A stretch of 64,000 bases of DNA from Oscillospiraceae bacterium (GTDB lineage: Bacteria > Bacillota > Clostridia > Oscillospirales > Acutalibacteraceae), in NCBI GenBank assembly GCA_029012445.1, contig JAQXMC010000004.1:1-64000 (forward strand). The letters run 5' to 3'. The notes under the pieces were generated by a model. That model made no database searches. It saw only the letters and a list, made by a program, of their open reading frames with translations, and had not been told where the DNA came from. Made by a program: the position numbers and the translations under genes. Below are positions 43,965 to 52,558 of the stretch, piece by piece. The stretch's first letter is position 1, and each line of letters opens with the position of its first letter.

Positions 43965-46352
43965 TCAGGCGCTTATCGTGACTGAAGATATATATTTTCT
44001 TATCTCTGAAACTCCGGTGTACCTTTCGGTCTTGCCGTTTTCGGTAACGATAAGTGTTGGCGCCTGCTTAATGCCGTATTCATTGACTATGTCGGCATTT
44101 TCTTCCGCGAGGAGCTTTGTGAACCGCACGCCGCTTTTTTCAAGAAGGGCAACGGCTATTTTGCAGTTCGGGCAGGTCGCCGTGGTGATGAGAAGGCGTT
44201 CGCTTTCGGCGCTTTCGCATTTTTCAGTTTTCTCATCGCTTATTTCGCCGGTCTTTACGCTGTCTGCGCCGTGAGTGAGCTTCGATGTTGAAAGATTATA
44301 TTCCTTTCTGTCGGCGAATTCCTGGCTCTTGCCGTCGTTCCAGTTCTGAACAGGCCTGTAATAGCCCGTGATCCTTGAATAGACCTCGGTTTTGCAGCCG
44401 CATTCGGGGCACTTATAGACCTCGCCGGAGATATATCCGTGATTTTTGCAGACGGAATAGGTGGGCGACAGAGTATAGTAGGGAAGCTTATAATTTTCGG
44501 ATATCTTCCTGACGAGAGCCGCAGCCGATTTCCAGCTCGGCAGCTTTTCACCGAGAAAGGCGTGGAACACCGTTCCTGAGGTGTAAAGCGTCTGCAGCTC
44601 GTCCTGAATATCGAGGGCGGTGAAGATATCGTCTGTGTAGCCGACGGGAAGATGAGAGCTGTTCGTGTAATAGGGAGTGCCGTTTTCGTTGGCCGTTATG
44701 ATGTCGGGATATCTCTTTTTATCGTGCTTTGCGAGTCTGTAAGCCGTTGATTCCGCAGGCGTTGCTTCAAGGTTATAAAGGTCGCCGTAAAGCTCCTGAT
44801 AATCCGAAAGCCTCTCTCTCATATGATTGAGAACATCCTTTGTGAATTGCTGGGTTTCCTTGTGAGTCATATCCTTGCGCAGCCACTTTGCGTTGAGGCC
44901 CGCCTCGTTCATGCCGACGAGGCCGATAGTTGAAAAGTGGTTGTCAAATGTGCCGAGATAACGCTTGGTGTACGGGTAAAGGCCTTCGTCAAGAAGCTTT
45001 GTGATAACGGTTCTTTTAACCTTCAGCGAGCGGGCTGAAATATCCATGAGCCGGTCGAGTCTTTCATAGAAGTCTTTTTCATCTTTAGCGAGATAGGCTA
45101 TTCGCGGCATATTGATAGTGACGACGCCGACAGAGCCGGTGCTTTCGCCGCTGCCGAAGAAGCCGCCGGATTTCTTTCTCAGCTCCCGCAGGTCAAGGCG
45201 CAGACGGCAGCACATGCTTCTGACATCGCTCGGCTCCATGTCGCTGTTGACATAGTTCGAGAAATACGGAGTTCCGTATTTTGAGGTCATTTCAAACAAG
45301 AGTCTGTTGTTCTCGGTGTCGGACCAGTCAAAGTCGCGGGTTATCGAATAGGTCGGAATGGGATACTGGAAGCCGCGTCCGTCGGCGTCGCCCTCGATCA
45401 TTATCTCGATGAACGCCTTGTTGACCATATCCATTTCCTTTTTGCAGTCTCCGTAGGTGAAGTCCATTTCTTTTCCGCCGACTATTGCGGGCAGATTCTC
45501 AAGATCGGCGGGTACCGTCCAGTCTAGAGTGATATTTGAGAAAGGCGCCTGAGTGCCCCAGCGGCTCGGAGTGTTCACGCCGTAGACAAACGACTCGATA
45601 CACTTTTTGACCTGATCATAGGTGAGGTTATCCGTCTTGACGAACGGAGCGAGATATGTGTCGAATGAGGAAAAAGCCTGAGCGCCCGCCCACTCGTTCT
45701 GCATGATGCCGAGGAAATTGACCATCTGATTGCAGAGAGTTGAAAGATGCTTCGCCGGAGCGGAGGTTATCTTTCCCGTCACTCCGCCAAGACCTTCTTT
45801 TATCAGCTGCTTGAGAGACCAGCCGGCGCAGTAGCCGGTGAGCATCGAAAGATCATGGATATGAATATCGGCGTTTCTGTGAGCGCTGGCGATCTCCTCG
45901 TCATATATCTCCGAAAGCCAGTAGTTTGCGGTGATGGCGCCTGAGTTTGAGAGGATAAGGCCGCCGACCGAATAGGTGACTGTTGAATTTTCCTTAACGC
46001 GCCAGTCGGTGATATTGACATAGCTGTTGACTATTTCCTTATAGTCTATGAGAGTGTTTTTGATGTTCCTGACCTTTTCTCTCTGCTTGCGATATAAAAT
46101 ATACGCCTTGGCGACATCGTCATAGCCGGCTTTTATCAGCACGGATTCGACGCTGTCCTGAATATTTTCGACCGATATCAGCTCATCCTTGATCTTCGGT
46201 TCAAAATCCGCCGTTACCTTCAGGGCAAGAAAATCAATAATGTCCGGAGTTGACTGTCTTTCGCAGGCGTCGAAGGCCTGTGTGATAGCGTGAGAAATTT
46301 TTGAAAGATTGAAGTCGACTATCTTTCCGTCTCTTTTAATGATTCTGTACAT
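43965..46352 (-). CDS. nrdD: Anaerobic ribonucleoside-triphosphate reductase with fused C-terminal redoxin domain
   Basis: 795 residues. N-terminal ATP-cone (about 1-90), the glycyl-radical barrel, a four-Cys zinc site CKNHGYISGEVYKCPECGC (about 642-660), and the glycyl-radical end RITGYYRPVQNWNDGKSQEF. After an acidic, Ser-rich linker there is an extra domain of about 75 residues (about 715-795): TATCPNCKIAVALLEKSGVRF.., QAPTLIV, a glutaredoxin/NrdH fold with a CPNC pair. Some class III enzymes use a redoxin instead of formate; a built-in redoxin fits that. ATG behind AGGAGAAACCG. Promoter and NrdR-type boxes upstream; activase gene 225 bases upstream. Confidence 0.95.
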   Translation of the reverse strand: MYRIIKRDGKIVDFNLSKISHAITQAFDACERQSTPDIIDFLALKVTADFEPKIKDELISVENIQDSVESVLIKAGYDDVAKAYILYRKQREKVRNIKNTLIDYKEIVNSYVNITDWRVKENSTVTYSVGGLILSNSGAITANYWLSEIYDEEIASAHRNADIHIHDLSMLTGYCAGWSLKQLIKEGLGGVTGKITSAPAKHLSTLCNQMVNFLGIMQNEWAGAQAFSSFDTYLAPFVKTDNLTYDQVKKCIESFVYGVNTPSRWGTQAPFSNITLDWTVPADLENLPAIVGGKEMDFTYGDCKKEMDMVNKAFIEIMIEGDADGRGFQYPIPTYSITRDFDWSDTENNRLLFEMTSKYGTPYFSNYVNSDMEPSDVRSMCCRLRLDLRELRKKSGGFFGSGESTGSVGVVTINMPRIAYLAKDEKDFYERLDRLMDISARSLKVKRTVITKLLDEGLYPYTKRYLGTFDNHFSTIGLVGMNEAGLNAKWLRKDMTHKETQQFTKDVLNHMRERLSDYQELYGDLYNLEATPAESTAYRLAKHDKKRYPDIITANENGTPYYTNSSHLPVGYTDDIFTALDIQDELQTLYTSGTVFHAFLGEKLPSWKSAAALVRKISENYKLPYYTLSPTYSVCKNHGYISGEVYKCPECGCKTEVYSRITGYYRPVQNWNDGKSQEFADRKEYNLSTSKLTHGADSVKTGEISDEKTEKCESAESERLLITTATCPNCKIAVALLEKSGVRFTKLLAEENADIVNEYGIKQAPTLIVTENGKTERYTGVSEIRKYISSVTISA

Positions 46353-46423
46353 ATCGGTTTCTCCTGTCTTTATAAGATTTATATATTTAATGGTAATTAC
46401 TGTCAGTTACCGTGCTTGCAGAA

Positions 46424-46452
46424 ATGATATCATATATTATTTTCCGTGTCAA
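46424..46452 (-). promoter_or_regulatory. Sigma-A promoter of nrdD
   Basis: Minus strand TTGACA (46452-46447), 17 bases, TATCAT (46429-46424). The leader to the ATG is about 65 bases. Confidence 0.85.
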
Positions 46453-46459
46453 GCAAAAA

Positions 46460-46507
46460 ACACAATATGTTGTATATTTTTTGAAACAGCAACACAATGT
46501 AATGCGT
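46460..46507 (-). promoter_or_regulatory. Tandem NrdR-like boxes at nrdD
   Basis: Box 1 ACACAATATGTTGTAT (46460-46475) is close to the NrdR consensus acaCwAtATaTwGtgt. Box 2 ACACAATGTAATGCGT (46492-46507) is weaker. Starts are 32 bp apart, the usual spacing. Both lie just upstream of the -35. Confidence 0.7.
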
Positions 46508-46577
46508 TTTTGAGCAAAAGTCGATAAATTCTGTCCCATTTTCGGCGGTTTTTGCGGGCATGTAAAGCTGGGCAACT

Positions 46578-47267
46578 TTACACACCTCTCAGCTCTGTGC
46601 GCTGAACATATGGTCTGACCGCTTCAAGCATTTTCTCCATCGTCTGTTTGTCGGCTGCGCTCATGCCGCTGCCAATAAGCTCGCCGGAGTCGACAAATCC
46701 CTGAAGATAAAGGGCTTTTGCCCCTTTAACGAGCTTTCCGACATTTTCAATATCCTCAACGGAGTGAAGCTGACTGACCACTGTCGTGCGAAACTCATAA
46801 TCAACATTCCCATTTATGAGAAGATCTATACTTTCTTTTATTTTTGTGAAGTTCACTGCCTTTACACCGCAGGTCAGCGCATATTTTTCGGCGGAATTTT
46901 TAATATCCATAGCAACATAGTCGACAAGGCCGTTTTCCATAAGCTCTCTGAGCTTTTCGGGGTTTGATCCGTTTGTGTCAAGCTTGACAAGATAGCCGAG
47001 TTCCTTTATCGGTCTGATGAGCTCGTCGATATCGTCGTTCAAAAGCGGCTCGCCGCCGGTTATGCAAACGCCGTCAAGCAGGCCCTTTCTTTTTTGAAGA
47101 TAAGCGAAGATATCCCCGGTGCTGACGCCCTGCGACCATCTCTCGGTGACAAGCGACGCATTGTGGCAGAACGGGCAGCGGAAGTTGCAGCCTGTGAGGA
47201 ACACAGTGCAGGCGACCTTTCCGGGATAATCCAGAACTGTCATTTTCTGAAAACCGCCGATAAGCAT
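46578..47267 (-). CDS. nrdG: Anaerobic ribonucleotide reductase activating protein (radical SAM)
   Basis: 229 residues from the ATG at 47267 (AGGTGG upstream). Radical SAM cluster motif GCNFRCPFCHN (CxxxCxxC, about 21-28), SAM-binding GGEP (about 65), and the strand VKLDTNGSNP. It makes the glycyl radical on NrdD. It is the longer form of activase often seen in Clostridia with NrdD. It has its own promoter and NrdR-type boxes, separate from those of nrdD. Confidence 0.94.
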   Translation of the reverse strand: MLIGGFQKMTVLDYPGKVACTVFLTGCNFRCPFCHNASLVTERWSQGVSTGDIFAYLQKRKGLLDGVCITGGEPLLNDDIDELIRPIKELGYLVKLDTNGSNPEKLRELMENGLVDYVAMDIKNSAEKYALTCGVKAVNFTKIKESIDLLINGNVDYEFRTTVVSQLHSVEDIENVGKLVKGAKALYLQGFVDSGELIGSGMSAADKQTMEKMLEAVRPYVQRTELRGV

Positions 47268-47281
47268 AATAACCACCTCAA

Positions 47282-47329
47282 TAACAATATCTTGTGTATT
47301 ATATAATACGAGAACACAATTTGCAAGGG
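47282..47329 (-). promoter_or_regulatory. nrdG promoter with NrdR-like boxes
   Basis: Minus strand TTGCAA (47326-47321), 17 bases, TATAAT (47303-47298). Box A TAACAATATCTTGTGT (47282-47297) covers the transcript start and box B ACACAATTTGCAAGGG (47314-47329, only the left half conserved) covers the -35. Starts are 32 bp apart, as at nrdD. Confidence 0.7.
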
Positions 47330-47358
47330 CTGATTTATCTTTTCGGCGGAAAATAAGC

Positions 47359-47396
47359 AAAAAAAGCCGCGGTGTATCACAGACACACCGCAGCTT
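47359..47396 (-). terminator. Terminator of the 40-residue peptide gene
   Basis: AAGC.GCGGTGT and ACACACCGC.GCTT form the stem; on the minus strand seven T follow (47365-47359). It begins 13 bases after the stop at 47410. Confidence 0.85.
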
Positions 47397-47409
47397 GATT
47401 TCAGAATGA

Positions 47410-47532
47410 TTAGTCAGCCTGATCTTGATCCTTGTTCTTTCCGCTTAAAGAAGATATAAGATCAATGAAAATCTGGATAATTCTCTGGAAGTATCCGACG
47501 ACCTGCTGTAAAACTTCTGTTGCTCTTTCCAT
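47410..47532 (-). CDS. 40-residue amphipathic peptide
   Basis: ATG at 47532 with GGGAGGC eight bases upstream; stop TAA at 47410. The sequence is MERATEVLQQVVGYFQRIIQ then IFIDLISSLSGKNKDQDQAD. Residues 4-29 form one helix with Val, Leu, Ile and Phe on one face and Gln, Arg, Glu and Asp on the other, and the last 11 are charged. No Cys, no signal cleavage site. It has its own sigma-A promoter and terminator, so expression is likely. Shape recalls phenol-soluble modulins and other membrane-surface peptides, but there is no homology that I can claim. Function unknown. Confidence 0.75.
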   Translation of the reverse strand: MERATEVLQQVVGYFQRIIQIFIDLISSLSGKNKDQDQAD

Positions 47533-47564
47533 TGTTTTTGCCTCCCTTAAAGATTTATACCAAT

Positions 47565-47593
47565 ATTCTATACTCAATTCACAATTTTGTCAA
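47565..47593 (-). promoter_or_regulatory. Sigma-A promoter of the 40-residue peptide gene
   Basis: Minus strand TTGACA (47593-47588), 17 bases, TAGAAT (47570-47565), 33 bases before the ATG. The remainder of the 312-base gap 47533-47844 is AT-rich and otherwise holds only the divergent MarR promoter. Confidence 0.85.
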
Positions 47594-47764
47594 TACATTC
47601 ACTTTGATTTTACAATGCGAAGAAAATTAAAAATTATATTATCAGACAATATCAAAAATAAGTCTATCAACTTTTGAATTTTGTCGCAATATGTTGGCTT
47701 TTCATGCTTTCCGGCGAACGAAATTCAACTTTTTGAAAAAGTTTTATATTAGTTTAATTTTAGC

Positions 47765-47825
47765 TTGACATTGAATATTTTGCGTGGTACAATCAGTACC
47801 GTGCGAAAAAATGTAGCGTACTACA
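47765..47825 (+). promoter_or_regulatory. MarR operon promoter with two inverted repeats
   Basis: TTGACA (47765-47770), 17 bases, TACAAT (47788-47793). GGTACAATCAGTACC (47786-47800) overlaps the -10, and TGTAGCGTACTACA (47812-47825) lies in the leader. Either could be the operator of the MarR protein encoded 20 bases on. Confidence 0.75.
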
Positions 47826-47844
47826 CATTTTGGGGGGCGATAAG

Positions 47845-48267
47845 ATGGACTCAAAGGATATAGGCTATCTTTTCAAGGCGATCAACGAGAAAATGAGGAT
47901 GAGGTTCGACAACCAGCTCAAAAAGAACGATCTGACATTTTCTCAAAGCCAGGTGCTGTTCTTTATCAATATTAACGGCGGCAGAGTGACGCAGAAACAG
48001 ATAGAGGGCTTTCTTGAGGTTTCGCACCCGACGGTCGTCGGTCTTATCGCGCGGCTTGAAAAGAAAGGCTATCTGAGCTGCCACACCGACAAAAACGACA
48101 AGAGAAACAAAATCGTTTGTCAGACTCAGAAGGCGGCGGACTTTTCGGGCGAAATGTGCCGCAGCAGGGAGCTGGGCGAGGCTGAAATGCTCAACGGTCT
48201 GACAGACGCGGAAAGAGCAGAGCTTCGGCGATACCTTGAAACTATATATAATAACATGAAAAAATAA
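47845..48267 (+). CDS. MarR-family transcriptional regulator
   Basis: 140 residues from ATG 47845 (GGGGGGCG upstream). Winged helix with SQSQVLFFININGGRVTQKQIEGFLEVSHPTVVGLIARLEKKGYLS and the DKRNKIV wing, flanked by dimerising helices. It precedes two ABC exporter genes by 20 bases and most likely represses the operon through the inverted repeats in its own promoter, releasing when a toxic ligand binds. That control is inferred from the family and layout. Confidence 0.93.
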   Translation: MDSKDIGYLFKAINEKMRMRFDNQLKKNDLTFSQSQVLFFININGGRVTQKQIEGFLEVSHPTVVGLIARLEKKGYLSCHTDKNDKRNKIVCQTQKAADFSGEMCRSRELGEAEMLNGLTDAERAELRRYLETIYNNMKK

Positions 48268-48287
48268 AAGAAAGAGGGAACAGATAA

Positions 48288-50030
48288 ATGATAAAAAGAC
48301 TTTCAAAATCCATCAGGGAATATAAAAAAGTCTCCGTCATAACCCCGATTCTGATGATCGGCGAGGTCTTGATGGAAGCTATTATTCCCTACATTCTGGC
48401 GATTCTCGTCAACAACATTCAGGGGGGCTGCGATCTCAGAACGATAGCGAAATACGGCGTTGTTCTTATCGCTCTCGCTTTCGTTTCGCTTTCCTGCGGC
48501 GGTGTTGCGGGGTACACGGCGTCGAAGGCTTCGGCGGGCTTTGCGAAAAATCTCAGGCGAGATCTTTTTTCGAGCATTCAGAACTTCTCCTTCGCCAATA
48601 TCGACAGATTTTCAAGCTCATCGCTTGTCACAAGAATGACGACAGATGTCAACAATGTTCAGATGGCATATATGATGATGATCAGAATAGCCGTCCGCGC
48701 GCCGCTGACCTTCCTGTTTTCCATTATCATGGCCTATATAATGGGCGGCTCGCTTGCCACTCTCTTTGTCGTTGTGGTGCCGCTTCTCATTTTCGGACTT
48801 ATTATGATAGCCAGAAAAGCCATGCCGTCGTTCAGACGGGTTTTCAAAAAGTATGATAAGCTCAACGAGTCCATAGAAGAGAATGTCATGTCCATTAGGG
48901 CAGTCAAGGGCTTTGCGAGAGAAAACTACGAAAAGAAAAAATTCGGCGCGGCGGCTGAGGATATCTGCGCAGATTTCACAAGAGCCGAAAGAACGGCAGC
49001 CTGGATATTCCCGATATTTCAGGCGTGCGTTTATTCCGTCATGGTCGTCGTTTTGCTGTTCGGCTCAAAAATAATCATCACAACGCGCGGAGCCACAATA
49101 AATGTCGGCCAGCTTTCTTCAATGATAACCTACGGCTTTCAGATCCTGATGTCGCTGAACATGGTCGCCATGATATATGTCATGATGACTATGTCGGCCG
49201 AGTCCGCCCACAGAATATATGAGGTGCTCGAAGAAAAGCCGTCGCTTTGCAATCCGGAAAACCCGATATATGAGATAAAGGACGGCTCGGTGGACTATGA
49301 CAATGTCAGCTTCAAATATTCGGAGAATGCCGAAAAGTTTGCGCTTTCAAACATTGACCTTCACATAAAGTCGGGTGAAACGGTCGGAATACTCGGCGGA
49401 ACAGGTTCGTCAAAAACGACTCTTATTCAGCTTATGCCAAGGCTTTATGATGTCACCGAGGGCTCGGTCAGAGTCGGCGGAGTCGATGTCAGGGACTATG
49501 ATATTGAGGCGCTGAGAAACAGCGTCGCCGTCGTTCTTCAGAAAAATCTTCTTTTTGCCGGAACGATAAAGGATAATCTTCGCTGGGGCAATAAGAATGC
49601 CACGGACGAGGAGATAGTCGAAGCCTGCAAGCTCGCTCAGGCTGATGAATTTATCAGAACTCTGCCCGACGGCTATGACACATGGATAGAGCAGGGCGGC
49701 GCCAATGTTTCAGGCGGTCAGAAGCAGCGCCTTTGCATTGCCAGAGCGCTTCTAAAAAAGCCGAAAATACTTATTCTCGATGATTCAACGAGCGCAGTCG
49801 ATATGAAAACCGACGCGCAGATAAGAAAGAGCTTCAGGGAATATATACCGTCAACGACAAAGATAATAATCGCTCAGCGTGTCTCCTCGGTTCAGGACGC
49901 CGACAAGATAATTATCATGAATTCGGGAAGAATAGACGCCGTCGGCACTCATGAGGAGCTTCTCAGAACTAACGGGATATACAAAGAGATATACACACAG
50001 CAGACGAGGGGAGGCGCGGAAAATGAATAA
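48288..50030 (+). CDS. ABC exporter subunit with degenerate ATP site (heterodimer partner 1)
   Basis: 580 residues: six membrane helices (about 1-310), then the ATPase. Walker A GGTGSSKTT, signature VSGGQKQRL (canonical). Walker B ends LILDDSTSAVD, with Asp where the catalytic Glu should be, and the switch His is Gln (IIIAQRVSS). This is the non-catalytic site of a heterodimeric multidrug exporter of the BmrC/TM287 type. Its intact signature serves the partner's ATP site. The last eight bases overlap the partner gene. Confidence 0.94.
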   Translation: MIKRLSKSIREYKKVSVITPILMIGEVLMEAIIPYILAILVNNIQGGCDLRTIAKYGVVLIALAFVSLSCGGVAGYTASKASAGFAKNLRRDLFSSIQNFSFANIDRFSSSSLVTRMTTDVNNVQMAYMMMIRIAVRAPLTFLFSIIMAYIMGGSLATLFVVVVPLLIFGLIMIARKAMPSFRRVFKKYDKLNESIEENVMSIRAVKGFARENYEKKKFGAAAEDICADFTRAERTAAWIFPIFQACVYSVMVVVLLFGSKIIITTRGATINVGQLSSMITYGFQILMSLNMVAMIYVMMTMSAESAHRIYEVLEEKPSLCNPENPIYEIKDGSVDYDNVSFKYSENAEKFALSNIDLHIKSGETVGILGGTGSSKTTLIQLMPRLYDVTEGSVRVGGVDVRDYDIEALRNSVAVVLQKNLLFAGTIKDNLRWGNKNATDEEIVEACKLAQADEFIRTLPDGYDTWIEQGGANVSGGQKQRLCIARALLKKPKILILDDSTSAVDMKTDAQIRKSFREYIPSTTKIIIAQRVSSVQDADKIIIMNSGRIDAVGTHEELLRTNGIYKEIYTQQTRGGAENE

Positions 50031-51951
50031 ACAAATGAAACAGCCGAAAGGGCCGGCTGCAGGGCAGCAGGCTAAGAAAGGAACGATGAAAAGAATAATC
50101 AAAACACTGTTCGGCTTTTATCCGGTGCTGCTGCCTGTCACGATTTTCTGCATCATTTTCTCGGCGATAGTTTCGTCGATCCCCGCTCTTTTCATCGAAA
50201 GAGTCACGGATATTATAACCAATAATTTCCGCACTGGCGACTGGTCCGGCGCAAAGGCGCAGATACTGCCGATGATACTTATACTTATCGGACTTTATGT
50301 TCTCTCCGTTGCGGCGATAGCGCTTTATAACCAGCTTATGGCTGTCATCACCCAGGGCTTTTTAAGCAAGCTTCGCTGCAAAATGTTCGACGGAATGCAG
50401 AATCTGCCGATAAAATTTTTCGACACCCACAAGCACGGCGACATCATGAGCTACTACACCAACGATATCGACGCTCTGCGCCAGCTCGTCGGTCAGGCTT
50501 TGCCGACGCTTTTGCAGTCGGCGGTAATCGTTATCACCGTCTTTATCATAATGATATATTTCAGTGTCTGGATGACGCTTCTTGTCCTGCTCGGAGTGGT
50601 TGCAATGATGCTAGTTGCCAAAAAAGTCGGCGGCGGCTCGGCTAAGTACTTCCTCAGTCAGCAGAAAGCGACAGGCAGGACCGAGGGCTTCATTCAGGAA
50701 ATGATGAACGGTCAGAAGGTGGTCAAGGTTTTCTGCCACGAGGAGGAAAGCCGGAAAGAGTTCGACGATATCAACGAGTCGCTTTTTGAAAACAGCTTCA
50801 AGGCCAATGCTTACGCCAATATGTTGGGCCCGATAATTATGAATATAGGCAATGTGCTTTATGTTCTCGTTGCGCTTCTCGGCGGAATTCTTCTTCTGAC
50901 GGGCGCTAAAAATCTCAGCCTGTCGGGCGCAGTGTTCAGCATAAGCATAGTTGTACCCTTCCTCAACATGACCAAGCAGTTCACGGGAAATGTCAACCAG
51001 GTCACGCAGCAGGTTAACGCCATCGTTATGGCTCTTGCCGGCGCGGACAGAATTTTCTCGCTGATGGATCAGAAGCCCGAAGAGGATAACGGCTATGTCA
51101 CTCTTGTCAACGCAAAGATATCAGCCGACGGAAAGATAACGGAGACAGACGAAAGAACGGGCCACTGGGCGTGGAAGCACCCGCATCAGTCGGACGGAAC
51201 GGTCACCTACACTCTTTTGAGGGGCGATCTGAGAATGACCGATGTCGATTTCTCCTATGAAGAGGGCAAGGAAGTTCTTCACAATGTTTCGGTCTATGCC
51301 GAGCCGGGGCAGAAGGTTGCCTTTGTCGGTGCGACGGGCGCAGGCAAAACCACGATAACGAACCTTGTCAACAGATTCTATGACATTGAGGACGGCAAGA
51401 TACGCTACGACGGAATAAACATCAACAAAATAAAGAAAGCCGATCTTCGCCGCTCGCTCGGTCTTGTTCTTCAGGAGACAAACCTTTTCACGGGAACGGT
51501 TATGGATAATATCAGGTACGGCCGGCTTGACGCCACCGATGAGGAATGTATAAAGGCCGCTGAGCTTGCCGGCGCTGACGACTTCATAACGCGCCTGCCG
51601 GACGGCTATAACACGATGCTCAGAAACAACGGATCAAACCTTTCTCAGGGGCAAAGGCAGCTTATCGCCATCGCCAGAGCGGCGGTTGCGGATCCTCCCT
51701 GCCTTATACTCGACGAAGCGACAAGCTCGATAGACACCAGAACTGAAGCCATAGTCCAGCGCGGAATGGATAAGCTGATGGACGGCAGGACAGTTTTCGT
51801 CATTGCTCACAGGCTTTCAACTATCGTCAATTCCGATGTTATAATGGTGCTCGACCACGGCCGCATTATCGAAAGAGGCAGCCACGAAAAGCTCATGGCT
51901 GAAAAGGGCGTTTACTATCAGCTTTATACGGGCGCATTTGAGCTTGAATAA
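50023..51951 (+). CDS. ABC exporter subunit with intact ATP site (heterodimer partner 2)
   Basis: 642 residues from ATG 50023. A basic, Gln-rich N-terminal stretch of about 25 residues precedes six helices. ATPase: Walker A GATGAGKTT, Walker B CLILDEATSSID with the catalytic Glu, switch His in VIAHRLSTI. The signature is LSQGQ, not LSGGQ; that motif serves the degenerate site in partner 1, so each defect falls on the same site. A 40-residue segment before the ATPase (KISADGKITETDERTGHWAWKHPHQSDG) is unusual. Drug or lipid export likely; substrate unknown. Confidence 0.95.
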   Translation: MNKQMKQPKGPAAGQQAKKGTMKRIIKTLFGFYPVLLPVTIFCIIFSAIVSSIPALFIERVTDIITNNFRTGDWSGAKAQILPMILILIGLYVLSVAAIALYNQLMAVITQGFLSKLRCKMFDGMQNLPIKFFDTHKHGDIMSYYTNDIDALRQLVGQALPTLLQSAVIVITVFIIMIYFSVWMTLLVLLGVVAMMLVAKKVGGGSAKYFLSQQKATGRTEGFIQEMMNGQKVVKVFCHEEESRKEFDDINESLFENSFKANAYANMLGPIIMNIGNVLYVLVALLGGILLLTGAKNLSLSGAVFSISIVVPFLNMTKQFTGNVNQVTQQVNAIVMALAGADRIFSLMDQKPEEDNGYVTLVNAKISADGKITETDERTGHWAWKHPHQSDGTVTYTLLRGDLRMTDVDFSYEEGKEVLHNVSVYAEPGQKVAFVGATGAGKTTITNLVNRFYDIEDGKIRYDGININKIKKADLRRSLGLVLQETNLFTGTVMDNIRYGRLDATDEECIKAAELAGADDFITRLPDGYNTMLRNNGSNLSQGQRQLIAIARAAVADPPCLILDEATSSIDTRTEAIVQRGMDKLMDGRTVFVIAHRLSTIVNSDVIMVLDHGRIIERGSHEKLMAEKGVYYQLYTGAFELE

Positions 51952-51962
51952 AAACAAAAAGT

Positions 51963-51996
51963 CCGCCGATGAAGTCAATCATCGGCGGGGCTTTTT
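51963..51996 (+). terminator. Bidirectional terminator after the ABC exporter
   Basis: CCGCCGATGA and TCATCGGCGG form a perfect 10-bp stem, with TTTTT after it on the plus strand and AAAAACAAAAA before it, so it also ends the minus-strand lipoprotein gene. Confidence 0.85.
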
Positions 51997-52031
51997 GTTT
52001 CAGAGGCTTTCACGGCAGCCTTCCGAACTTT

Positions 52032-52265
52032 TTATGAAACCGTTGAATTGCTCGTATTAGTTGACGAGGTGCTGCCGTTCGAGCTGCCAAGATTGTTGCC
52101 GGTGCTTGCGCTGCTGCTTGACGGCGTAGTATCCGGAACATTAGACGAGCCTAAATTGTTCGAGGTGCTTGGTGAAGTGGTCATGTTACCGTTTCCGCCG
52201 CATGCCGTAAGTAACATTACCAGAAGGATCGCCATAGCCGTGATAATTGCCAGTGACTTTTTCAT
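52032..52265 (-). CDS. Small Ser/Thr/Asn-rich lipoprotein
   Basis: 77 residues. Lipoprotein signal with lipobox VMLLTACGG (Cys about 22). The mature part is only about 55 residues, almost wholly Ser, Thr, Asn, Gly and Pro, with NNLGSSN occurring twice. No fold expected; probably a flexible surface peptide. AAGGAGAG upstream. The 293-base stretch before it up to the sugar transferase (52266-52558) is AT-rich and I see no gene in it. Confidence 0.75.
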   Translation of the reverse strand: MKKSLAIITAMAILLVMLLTACGGNGNMTTSPSTSNNLGSSNVPDTTPSSSSASTGNNLGSSNGSTSSTNTSNSTVS

Positions 52266-52558
52266 AATATCAACTCTCCTTGTCTGTCAGACAGAATATG
52301 GAATCACCGTGCAGTGAGCGCACGGTCATCAATAGCATTTTATCCTCAAGAAAAACAAAATATACATTGAGACAACTTTTTTTCATAAAATCTTAATAAA
52401 CATTTGCTTTTTTATCAAAGATATAGTAAAATAACCTGCACAACAGAGATGTATAATATTGGCAAACAAAATCGACATTATTTTTGACATATAATATTAT
52501 TTGTGTTTATTTGAGCGAGTCCGGGCTGTGACCGGCGCTTAAAGATGAGGGAAAGATT

